The notes under the pieces: generated by a model | Databases searched by the model: none | What the model was told of the DNA's origin: nothing | Seen by the model: only the letters and a program-made list of their open reading frames with translations | Shown here: positions 1-7,092 of the stretch, one piece after another | Numbering within the stretch: position 1 is the first letter of the stretch | How the letters are laid out: the number at the start of each line of letters is the position of its first letter | Assembly (NCBI GenBank): GCA_016838945.1 | Contig: JADLKP010000019.1 | Span: 1-19,044 of the forward strand | Origin: Methanobrevibacter sp. | GTDB taxonomy: Archaea; Methanobacteriota; Methanobacteria; Methanobacteriales; Methanobacteriaceae | Reading direction: 5' to 3' | Length of the DNA stretch: 19,044 nucleotides | Position numbers and translations under genes: made by a program

Positions 1-151
1 AATATGGTAAATATTTATACAATTATAATTTATGATTTTAATATAATATATAGTTAAGTAATTTAAATTTTTGATAAAATAGTCTCTTATAATGAGAAGT
101 AATGTATAAAAATAATTTTAGAATAAGTGAAAAATTAAAAAAAGAAAATAG

Positions 152-174
152 ATAAGTTGAAATAATCAACTTAT
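152..174 (-). terminator. Intrinsic-type terminator of thrS
   Basis: A perfect 9-bp inverted repeat (ataagttga / tcaacttat) with a 5-nt loop lies 15 bases past the thrS stop codon. Read on the minus strand, the stem is followed by a T-rich run (complement of positions 130-150). This is a stem-plus-T-tract arrangement. Archaeal termination depends mainly on the T tract, so the hairpin may also serve as a 3' end stabiliser. The remaining bases 1-151 are very AT-rich and show no gene. Confidence 0.6.
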
Positions 175-189
175 TAAATTTGAAAATTC

Positions 190-2019
190 TTATTTGAAAT
201 TAATTCTTTCTGCAACGTTTCTTGGTAATGGAAGTCTTCTGAAAGGCATTCCTTCGGTTTCTTCCTTAACTGCTGCGATAAGCTCATCTGCAGTCATGTC
301 AACCTTTTCACCAGTCTTTCTTACAGTTACATTATAATTGTCAGTCTCAACTTCCTTGTCACCGATTACAACAATGTAAGGAATCCATTCTTTGGAAGCG
401 TTTCTGATTTTTTTACCGACTCTGTCATCACTGTTGTCTACATCTACACGAATGTCAGCTGCTGCAATCTTGTCAGCCAATTCATTGGAGTAGTCTAAGT
501 GCTTTTCACCGATCGGCAGGATTCTGACTTGTGATGGGCTTAGCCATGCCGGTAACATTGGAGCTTTTCCATCTTCTTTTGCAGTGTTTTCAAGAAGACT
601 GCAGATTACTCTTTCCACACTTCCGGTTGGGGAACAGTGTAAGATGATTGGGTGTTGAGGGTTTTCATCTTCATCAATGTATTCAATGCCGAATCTTTTA
701 CCACTTTCCACATCTATCTGTACGGTAGGGTTTTCAATAGGTCTTCCTAAGTAATCGATAGCTGCAAAGTCGATTTTACAATCCCAATAATGTTTTCTTT
801 CAGGGATGATTTCTAAGAGTAATGGTTTGCCAATCCTATTTGCTGTTGCTTCCATCCATTCCTTATTGTTGTTGTAGAATTCTTCAGTTGCTCTGAAGAT
901 TGCTTCATAGTTGACATCAAGGTCTACACCGGTTTGAACACACATGTCCACTTGAGCATCAAACTCTTCAAGAGCTTGAGGCATGTCAGCACAGAAGCTG
1001 TGCATATCAGGCATGGTGAATGCTCTTAATCTTTTAAGACCTACAACTTCCCCTCTTTTCTCGAATCTGAAACTGTAGGTGGATAATTCGTAAACCTTGG
1101 CAGGTAAGTTTTTCCAGGTAAGGAAAGATCCTCCGAGAACTCTGAATGCACCGAAACAGCATGCAAATCTAAGCATCAAGTCCTTTTTGGTGGCAGTCTT
1201 GTATTGTCTTTCACCGAATTTTGCTGCATGTTCTCTGATTGCATCATTTGCAAGGTCATAGAAGATTGGAGTTTCGATAGGCATTGCACCTAAATCCACA
1301 ACAAAGTTGTAAACATAATCAGCCAATAAGTCACGCACCAATCTGCCTTTAGGATACCATTTGAGGTTACCGATATCTGAAGCAAGCTCGTAGTCACATA
1401 ACTCTTTTTCTCTCATGATCTTAACATGTGGAGGCTCTCCTTCATCGGAGGCACCTTCTCCAAGTTCATATGCAACAAGCTTTTTCAAATCTTCACTTTC
1501 GTAGCTGTAATCCTTAGGATCAAAGGTTTCTCCATCCTTGAAGATTAACCAAGTGGATGGTTTCTTCTCTTCTTTCTCTTCCTCTTCTTCACCAGCCTCA
1601 GCAGTGATGGTTCTTGAAAGTTCAGATAATGGGTGTCCTTTACATGAAATTTCAAATGCCTTATACCATCCGAATGGCACTCTAAATACGTCTAAACCTT
1701 CTTCCTTAAGAGCAGCTTCAGCATCTTTCAATATTTGAACTGCCACTTTAGGAGCACCAAGTGAAGAGGATAAGTGTGCATAAGGGTATAAGACTACTTT
1801 TTCTGCATTGACTTCTTCATTTGTTTTTATAACTTCAGCAACTAAATTTTTGACAATAGCGCTTGGATTAGCCTCATCTTCTTTTTCAATTGATGAGAAG
1901 ACAACCAAAGCTTCATCAAAAGCCCCATCTTTTTGAGCTTCCTCTATTTCTTCAGCTACTGGAGTTTTATTTTTTACTTGATATTTTATATAATCAGAGT
2001 GAATAAGTAAAACTCTCAT
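190..2019 (-). CDS. thrS: Threonyl-tRNA synthetase, archaeal type with N-terminal editing domain
   Basis: Charges tRNA-Thr with threonine in the cytoplasm. The 609-residue protein begins MRVLLIHSDYI, typical of the archaeal D-aminoacyl-tRNA-deacylase-like editing domain (about 1-135), which hydrolyses mischarged Ser-tRNA-Thr. A short acidic linker (141-153) follows. The class II catalytic core covers about 200-480, with a motif 2 region around YSFRFEKRG (315-323), a motif 3 GSVER (466-470), and likely zinc ligands at C287 or C288, H340 and H461. The C-terminal part (about 490-600) is the anticodon-binding domain. Length is usual for archaeal ThrRS. The ATG start has a GGTGA ribosome binding site at 2025-2029 (complement). 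The gene stands alone, and a possible TATA element lies near 2089-2096, giving a leader of about 50 nt. Nothing looks broken. Confidence 0.96.
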   Translation of the reverse strand: MRVLLIHSDYIKYQVKNKTPVAEEIEEAQKDGAFDEALVVFSSIEKEDEANPSAIVKNLVAEVIKTNEEVNAEKVVLYPYAHLSSSLGAPKVAVQILKDAEAALKEEGLDVFRVPFGWYKAFEISCKGHPLSELSRTITAEAGEEEEEKEEKKPSTWLIFKDGETFDPKDYSYESEDLKKLVAYELGEGASDEGEPPHVKIMREKELCDYELASDIGNLKWYPKGRLVRDLLADYVYNFVVDLGAMPIETPIFYDLANDAIREHAAKFGERQYKTATKKDLMLRFACCFGAFRVLGGSFLTWKNLPAKVYELSTYSFRFEKRGEVVGLKRLRAFTMPDMHSFCADMPQALEEFDAQVDMCVQTGVDLDVNYEAIFRATEEFYNNNKEWMEATANRIGKPLLLEIIPERKHYWDCKIDFAAIDYLGRPIENPTVQIDVESGKRFGIEYIDEDENPQHPIILHCSPTGSVERVICSLLENTAKEDGKAPMLPAWLSPSQVRILPIGEKHLDYSNELADKIAAADIRVDVDNSDDRVGKKIRNASKEWIPYIVVIGDKEVETDNYNVTVRKTGEKVDMTADELIAAVKEETEGMPFRRLPLPRNVAERINFK

Positions 2020-2220
2020 ATTTTCACCAGTTTTTGTTTTAAAAATAATTTAAGATAATTATAATTGTATTTTCGAGATTTTATTTCGATATATATTACA
2101 ATATAATATTATAAGTTTATTTTTTATATTATTTAATTATTGGTAATTTTAAGGGGGTTAGCCTTATTATTTTTTAAAATAAGAATTATTTTATTTTCAG
2201 AACTTAAAAAATAAAGATTC

Positions 2221-2240
2221 AGATTAAAAAATATTAATCT
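2221..2240 (-). terminator. Possible terminator of the barnase-barstar unit
   Basis: Inverted repeat agattaa / ttaatct with a 6-nt loop, about 28 bases beyond the barstar stop on the minus strand, followed on that strand by a T-rich stretch (complement of 2205-2216). The stem is short and entirely AT-rich except for one pair, so support is modest. A second weak AT stem sits at 2163-2183. The 249-base spacer 2020-2268 holds no gene; it also contains the likely thrS promoter and an isolated run of five G at 2153-2157. Confidence 0.35.
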
Positions 2241-2268
2241 AAATATAAAAATAGAAATTATATAGGAT

Positions 2269-2571
2269 TTAATCTAAAATTAATTTTAAATCGGGGTTTT
2301 CAACTGATGCATCTTTAAAAGTGTCTATCAGGTCTTCATCAAGAATAGAGCTGTCTTTTATAATGATTATCTTGTTATCAATTTCAGTTAAACAATCATA
2401 TAATGCATCTAGATTTGCACCGTAATAATCAGGGAAATCCAATTTCTCTCTAATGTATTCATGAGGATTTTCTTTCATTTCTTCCCCATATAAGACTACT
2501 TCATTCATGTTATCTATCATCTTTCTTAGTTTTTTTCTAAGTCGTCGGTTTTCCAATAGTTTATTTGCCAT
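2269..2571 (-). CDS. Barstar-type ribonuclease inhibitor
   Basis: A 100-residue cytoplasmic protein with no signal peptide, predicted to bind and block the barnase-type RNase encoded just upstream. The signature is FPDYYGANLDALYDCLTEI (46-64), which aligns with the barstar inhibitory helix. Barstar Y29, D35, D39 and C40 correspond to Y49, D55, D59 and C60; barstar W38 is Tyr (Y58) and E76 is Asp (D87), both conservative. Compared with Bacillus barstar there is an N-terminal extension of about 22 residues rich in Arg/Lys (RRLRKKLRK, 9-17). The ATG has a GAGG ribosome binding site about 7 bases upstream. The 38-bp gap to the barnase gene implies one transcript, RNase first, inhibitor second. 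Assignment to the barstar family is firm from the motif; activity against the neighbouring RNase is inferred. Confidence 0.9.
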   Translation of the reverse strand: MANKLLENRRLRKKLRKMIDNMNEVVLYGEEMKENPHEYIREKLDFPDYYGANLDALYDCLTEIDNKIIIIKDSSILDEDLIDTFKDASVENPDLKLILD

Positions 2572-2609
2572 AATATGCCTCTTTCAATATTTGATGAAAA
2601 GCATTTGAT

Positions 2610-3068
2610 TTAAGTCAAATGCTCAAAGCTTGCATAGTGGTCTCCGGTATAGTATACCTCGTAGTCATCAGTTGAATAAACTATTCTTTTAGGCCCTCTG
2701 CTTGATGCTCCTAAAGTGTCAATATCACATTCCTTATACTCATGGGTGATAGGCAATATTGATTGACGATTTGTAAATGTGTCTCCTCCAATGCATTTTC
2801 CAGGAGCATATTTCTCTACGCTTCCACCATGCCATCCAAGAGCTTTTGCCTCACTTTTAGTGATATAATTGGAAGGAAGTTTGTGATATGTGGTTAAATA
2901 GGCTGCAACTTCTTCTTTTGAGTCGTATGTTCCATCTTCTGAAATATTGATTTCATCCACATTGAGTGTTGATGAGCCAGAGTCTGAGTCATCTCCAATG
3001 CAACCGCTGACTGCAACAGCAGCAAGCAGGATGATTAATATAAGTCCAATTATTTTCCAATTTCTCAT
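2610..3068 (-). CDS. Barnase-type guanyl-preferring ribonuclease with lipoprotein signal
   Basis: A 152-residue protein: an N-terminal hydrophobic export segment (about 5-20), a lipobox VSGC with C23 as the likely lipidated residue, a short acidic/Ser linker (24-45), then a full barnase/binase RNase domain (about 46-150). Sequence identity to barnase is obvious, for example TYHKLPSNYITKSEAKALGW (60-79). The catalytic set is complete: K71 (barnase K27), E113 (E73), R124 (R83), R128 (R87) and H144 (H102). The family cleaves single-stranded RNA, preferring G. Export and surface anchoring are inferred from the signal. Two extra cysteines, C92 and C114, fall on strands that are neighbours in barnase. 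The ATG is preceded by AAGGGA. It is the first gene of a two-gene unit with barstar. It is most likely of bacterial ancestry, though its base composition matches its neighbours. Confidence 0.92.
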   Translation of the reverse strand: MRNWKIIGLILIILLAAVAVSGCIGDDSDSGSSTLNVDEINISEDGTYDSKEEVAAYLTTYHKLPSNYITKSEAKALGWHGGSVEKYAPGKCIGGDTFTNRQSILPITHEYKECDIDTLGASSRGPKRIVYSTDDYEVYYTGDHYASFEHLT

Positions 3069-3205
3069 AATAATCCCTTGAATTAATCTTTATTCTTCAT
3101 TTCTATTAAGTTTTTATTAATTTATTCAAATTAATCCCTATTCAAAAGTTTCAGGTTTAAAAAATAAATTGTATTCATTCCTTAATTGGATTAATTTTTC
3201 TTAAA

Positions 3206-3215
3206 CTATATAAAA
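3206..3215 (+). promoter_or_regulatory. Candidate TATA box for the glycosyltransferase gene
   Basis: The sequence ctatataaaa resembles an archaeal TATA element and would place the transcript start near 3235-3240, giving a leader of roughly 75 nt before the GTG at 3313. A second candidate, gatataaagt, is at 3223-3232. The divergent barnase promoter must also lie within 3069-3312, but no single element stands out. No gene is seen in this 244-base spacer. Confidence 0.4.
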
Positions 3216-3312
3216 TATGATGGATATAAAGTATAACTAATGCGAAAATCATAAAAGCTAACTTTTATTTTGGCAATTTATTTTCACTTTTCATTTTAAG
3301 AGAGGAATCCCT

Positions 3313-4404
3313 GTGGACAAGAAAAAGATATTGATCATTGTAACTGGAAGAGGCATAGGAGGAGATGCCGGTACAGCATTGAATGTTTACAATGCACTCG
3401 AAAAAAGAGGGTATGATTGTGAAATCGCTTTGGATGAGTCTGCTCCAGGATTATTGTTTAAAAAGAATAATATAGAATGGAATAAGGTAATCATACCACA
3501 AGCTGGAGGCCATTCTGCAACAATCATGACCACCATTAAAGCAGGTATTCGTGCTGTTAGAGGTGTTTTTCAAACAAGAAAGCTATTGAAATCCAAGAAA
3601 TTCGATTTGGAATTGGGAATTCTTGGAGGAGGGGCTATTGTTGGTGCTCTTGGTGCGAAATTAGCGGGAATCCCTACTGTAAGCCTTTTGATTACTCCAC
3701 TTGACACTAAAGTCTGCAGTCATATTGGAACTCCAATAATTCTGCCTGAAAACAACTTGTTTTTAGCTGAAGACATTCCAGACAATATGGTGAAGTCTTT
3801 CTCTCCTGTAAATGAAAACATCACTCATGGTGATAAGAACAAGGCATTGGAAAAATTAAAGGAACACTCTAAAGAGATTAAAGAGAAAAATCCTGATGCC
3901 ATCGAATTTGATGAAGACAAGCCGACCATCGTTTTCTCATCAGGTTCCTCATTGTTTGAAAAGACAGCCCAAGCTATTGATCAATTCTCAAGATATAACG
4001 ACAAGTACAATCTTGTTTTATGCGGCGATCCTTTAGATGAGTCTGTATGCAGGTATATTGATGAAACCAAAATCATCAATGTAGGCTTCATTGATTGGGT
4101 AAATGATTTGCTCTGTCTTGCTGACCTTGCAGTGCTCACAAATGACGGTTTGATGCTTCATGAAGCTATGGTATGCAATATACCTGTTGTGATCTTAAAA
4201 AGAGTAAAATGGGGCAGATATCATGATATGGTATCAATCTTCAAAGGAGCAACCGTCGAATGTGACCTTGAAGACTTGGATGAAAAGATTTTTGAAGTCA
4301 TGGACAATTATGATGAGTTTGCAAAAAGAACTGATGAGTATAGAACAGCCATTTTAAGCGTAGATGACAACATTTGCAATATAGTCGACAGATATTTAAA
4401 ATAG
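3313..4404 (+). CDS. MurG/GT28-like glycosyltransferase
   Basis: A 363-residue soluble protein with the GT-B layout of MurG-like transferases. The N-terminal Rossmann half opens with ILIIVTGRGIGGDAG (6-20) and contains a Gly-rich loop plus AKLAGIPTV (115-123). The C-terminal half contains a nucleotide-sugar-binding-like stretch, VGFIDWVNDLLCLADLAVLT (257-276), followed by NDGLMLHEAMVCNIPVVIL (277-295), where E284 sits at the usual donor-contact position. The start is GTG with an AGAGG ribosome binding site 7 bases upstream (3301-3305); no upstream ATG fits. It is divergent from the barnase gene and transcribed alone. Substrate is unknown. In an organism expected to have pseudomurein and cell-surface glycans a role in envelope polymer or glycan assembly is plausible, but this is inference. 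An epimerase-like member of the same fold is the main alternative. Confidence 0.7.
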   Translation: MDKKKILIIVTGRGIGGDAGTALNVYNALEKRGYDCEIALDESAPGLLFKKNNIEWNKVIIPQAGGHSATIMTTIKAGIRAVRGVFQTRKLLKSKKFDLELGILGGGAIVGALGAKLAGIPTVSLLITPLDTKVCSHIGTPIILPENNLFLAEDIPDNMVKSFSPVNENITHGDKNKALEKLKEHSKEIKEKNPDAIEFDEDKPTIVFSSGSSLFEKTAQAIDQFSRYNDKYNLVLCGDPLDESVCRYIDETKIINVGFIDWVNDLLCLADLAVLTNDGLMLHEAMVCNIPVVILKRVKWGRYHDMVSIFKGATVECDLEDLDEKIFEVMDNYDEFAKRTDEYRTAILSVDDNICNIVDRYLK

Positions 4405-4510
4405 TTAAAACTAATTTTACTCTTTTAGACTAATTCTATTCTTGATAACCTTTTTTATTCTATTCCTATCCATTCTTTTTATTAATATTCTAATCTTTTT
4501 TAATGGATTA

Positions 4511-5839
4511 TTATATTATTATTCCACCAATTCCTTCAATGAATTCTTCAACATAATCCTTTTCTTTCCTTTCGAATAATGAGTAACGGAATGTATAGCT
4601 TGTTTGTGAATCTCCAATCTGTTCGCCATTATACACATCAACAATCTCCACATCAATGACCGGTACAATGTTTTTAAACATCTCAATCAAATATTTCTCA
4701 TCAGAATTTGAAGGAAACAGCACAGATAAATCAAAGTGTTCCAGTTTAAAGTTGTTCTTTTTCCATTCAAAGATTTCATTTTCAGACAATATATCCACAT
4801 TGGAAAGATTTAAACAAGTTTCCGTATTGTAGGCAGTTTCCAGCATTACGGATTTTGCTGTGACTTCCTTTACAATACCCAAATGCACATTTTCAGAATG
4901 GTGGTGCTTTAAACCCACTTCTTTTCCTATTGATTTTTCCAAAATATTTGATTTTTGACTTAGCATGCTTATTGCTTTGTCTGAACGAGCCAATGCATCT
5001 TCATACCCATCCAAATGCTTTGCTGATTCAACCATGGATTTGACAAAGTCATCCTCTTTTCCCTCATCAATCAGATTTGATAGGTAAATGCTTTCCTTTA
5101 TCAATGCATCCCTCGCATTTGATGTTTCAATGTTGTTTTTTTGTATTGAATAGTAAAGATAAGGGTTTTGGTAGACTATACGGCTGACCATATCCAGCAT
5201 TATTGTATAAACAGGGCTTGAAAAGTTTCTGGATTTCTTGACATTGATGTTTAGCTTCCTTATTGTTGAAGCGAGGCTAATATAAGAAAAGTGAGTTAAG
5301 CCTTGGACGATGCTCATATATTTGTCATGTTCGTTTGGTGTTGTGATTACAACTTCACACTCTGATTTGTCTAAAAAGTCCTTTACACGAGGCAACCAAT
5401 TAGGGGCTCTGTTTTCGATAGGGGTCAATACGATAATCTGCCTTTTGAGTGTAGGAACTCTTGGACCAAACATAGGATGGCATGGCAATACTTCCACATT
5501 TTCTGGAGCGTATTTCTCTAAAGCATCTGCAGGGTCTGTCTTTACACTTGCAACATCCATTAAGAGGGATCCTTCAGGCGCATGTGGAGCCACTTCCTTA
5601 ATTGTATCTACCATATATTCTATAGGAACGCTGAAGACAACAATGTCTGCATCCTTTATTGCTTCAATGTTGTTGTCGCTGTATTCAATACCCATTTCAT
5701 CTGCAACAGGTTTTCCAGTGCTTGCGTCACGACTTGTAATGCGTATGTTGAAATCATCTTTCAGGTGTTCAGCTAGCCACTTGCCTAAACCGCGTGTACC
5801 TCCAAGGATGGTCATGTTAATTTTATCGTTTTGTGTCAT
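4511..5839 (-). CDS. tyrA: Prephenate dehydrogenase, methanogen long type, with C-terminal FDX-ACB-like domain
   Basis: Oxidises prephenate to 4-hydroxyphenylpyruvate with NAD(P)+ in tyrosine synthesis. Numbering from the longest frame (ATG ending at 5860): the dinucleotide-binding motif is LGGTRGLGKWLA (19-30), with the TyrA hallmarks CHPMFGP (127-133) and QGLTHF (186-191). A helical dehydrogenase domain runs to about 310. The last 125 residues are an added module: a small segment (about 325-362), then a region (about 376-445) that resembles the ferredoxin-fold anticodon-binding domain of PheRS beta, including DVYNGEQIGDSQTSY (408-422). Start choice is uncertain: the ATG ending at 5860 has no ribosome binding site; the one at 5839 has AAGGA about 12 bases upstream; a third at 5815 abuts the Rossmann strand. 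The gene lies downstream of trmB on the same strand, 113 bp away, and probably has its own promoter near 5911-5925. Confidence 0.88.
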   Translation of the reverse strand: MTQNDKINMTILGGTRGLGKWLAEHLKDDFNIRITSRDASTGKPVADEMGIEYSDNNIEAIKDADIVVFSVPIEYMVDTIKEVAPHAPEGSLLMDVASVKTDPADALEKYAPENVEVLPCHPMFGPRVPTLKRQIIVLTPIENRAPNWLPRVKDFLDKSECEVVITTPNEHDKYMSIVQGLTHFSYISLASTIRKLNINVKKSRNFSSPVYTIMLDMVSRIVYQNPYLYYSIQKNNIETSNARDALIKESIYLSNLIDEGKEDDFVKSMVESAKHLDGYEDALARSDKAISMLSQKSNILEKSIGKEVGLKHHHSENVHLGIVKEVTAKSVMLETAYNTETCLNLSNVDILSENEIFEWKKNNFKLEHFDLSVLFPSNSDEKYLIEMFKNIVPVIDVEIVDVYNGEQIGDSQTSYTFRYSLFERKEKDYVEEFIEGIGGIII

Positions 5840-5952
5840 TTTAAATCCATTTCCTTGCATTATTGTTATGTCAAAACGTGTTTCATTAAATTTTTCAATG
5901 TTATTTTTCTTATATTAAATATTAATATCTTTTTATTATTTTTTTTCATTTA

Positions 5953-6759
5953 TTATGTTATGCCTTTATTTTTCTTGTTCTTTTTTGCTTTCATCTTATT
6001 GAACTGATTCAAGAATCTCTCATCAAAGTTTTGACATATGTCCTCATATCTGTTCTGCACTCCAACAGAGGTTTCAGGAAGAATTGACTTTTCTTCTCCT
6101 GTAAATTTCACTATTGTACGGAAAAGCTCCTTTCCATCCCTTATAACTATTTTTACAAATTTTATGTCTGTTTCAATGATTTCCAAATTATCTAAATTGG
6201 CTTCCTCAAACATCTTGATGATTTCCAGCTTTTCACCATCAATGTAGCACTCAGGGGTTGCAAGGATCTTTATTGCCACACCTCTTGGAAGCTCTTGGAA
6301 TGCTTTGATAAGTGCTTCCCCTTCCCCTTCAAGGAGAAATCCTATTCTCATATTGATTGATTTTCGAGCTCTTTTTATGATTTCAATCTCTTTATTTATA
6401 ATGTTTTCGCTTGTTTTAATCAGCCAAACAGGAGCCTGTATTTCGGATATCTGGTCATTGTATATCTCCTCCAATTTTTCTTGCGAGGATTCAAGTTCCT
6501 TGATCAGTTCCTCTTTCTTCATTTTGAATATTTCACTTGGAGGAACTACCTTGTATTCAAGAGGTCTTGTATGTGTTATTGTAATGAAACCTTTCTTATC
6601 CAATTCCTTTAGGGTATTGTAAATCTTAGAGCGAGGTATTTCTGATGCATTGGCTATTTCTTCAGCCTTCCCTGAGATTAAGTTAGTCATTCCTATGTAT
6701 GCCTTGGCCTCGTACCTTGTAAGGCCAAATTTCTCTAAGGATTCGATTATTGATTCCAT
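5953..6759 (-). CDS. TrmB-family transcriptional regulator
   Basis: A 268-residue DNA-binding regulator. An N-terminal winged helix (about residues 5-72, including LTRYEAKAYIGMTN and PRSKIYNTLKELDKKGFI) is followed by a short coiled region (80-105) and a C-terminal effector-type domain (about 110-255) as in TrmB proteins, which in archaea sense sugars or other metabolites. The C-terminus is Lys-rich. The longest frame begins at 6768, but its ATG lies one base after GGAG; the ATG at 6757-6759 sits 9 bases behind the same GGAG (6770-6773, complement), so it is the better start. It is divergent from hcp across a 333-base spacer and so could control both itself and hcp. The ligand cannot be read from the sequence. 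Confidence 0.85.
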   Translation of the reverse strand: MESIIESLEKFGLTRYEAKAYIGMTNLISGKAEEIANASEIPRSKIYNTLKELDKKGFITITHTRPLEYKVVPPSEIFKMKKEELIKELESSQEKLEEIYNDQISEIQAPVWLIKTSENIINKEIEIIKRARKSINMRIGFLLEGEGEALIKAFQELPRGVAIKILATPECYIDGEKLEIIKMFEEANLDNLEIIETDIKFVKIVIRDGKELFRTIVKFTGEEKSILPETSVGVQNRYEDICQNFDERFLNQFNKMKAKKNKKNKGIT

Positions 6760-6768
6760 ATGATTCAT

Positions 6769-7092
6769 CTCCTAGTTATATAACACTATCGTTTTGTTTT
6801 ATAAATATATTTTGTTACTTTTTACCCTACACTAGTTACAAAATCTTTATAAGTCCATAAAAAATATCTTTAATTACATCAGAATAAAAATAGAAAAATT
6901 TTATTGTATGTTTCAAGCGGTTTAAGCAATTAAAAAGCTTGATTATTGAAATTCTTATTTAGGCCTATTTATGAGTTTTGATAATGCTATGTTGCAATTA
7001 AATTTCTATTTTCTAATCTTTGAAGAAGTAAAAAAAATGTCATCTAAACAGATTTAAAAATTTATTTGAAATTAGAAAAGGATGTGTATTAT
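6769..7092. promoter_or_regulatory. Divergent control region between trmB and hcp
   Basis: A 324-base gene-free spacer. It holds a perfect 10-bp palindrome gttatataac at 6775-6784 beside the trmB ribosome binding site, a TATA-like run on the minus strand (complement of 6799-6808), and an inverted repeat attttgt / acaaaat (6809-6815 and 6838-6844) that could be an operator near the trmB promoter. On the plus strand, gatttaaaaatttatt (7051-7066) is AT-rich just before hcp, and caagc / gcttg (6914-6918, 6937-6941) forms a weak dyad. All are suggestive only, because the region is strongly AT-rich. Confidence 0.3.

Noticed and set aside
2610..3068. Barnase gene as contamination from a Bacillus sequence
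   Set aside because: The frame carries an archaeal-style lipobox signal, codon use and AT content like the neighbours, an extra pair of Cys, and many differences from barnase.
5310..5918. A 202-codon open frame on the plus strand
   Set aside because: It lies antisense to tyrA, lacks a ribosome binding site and has no recognisable domain; tyrA has clear family motifs in the same bases.
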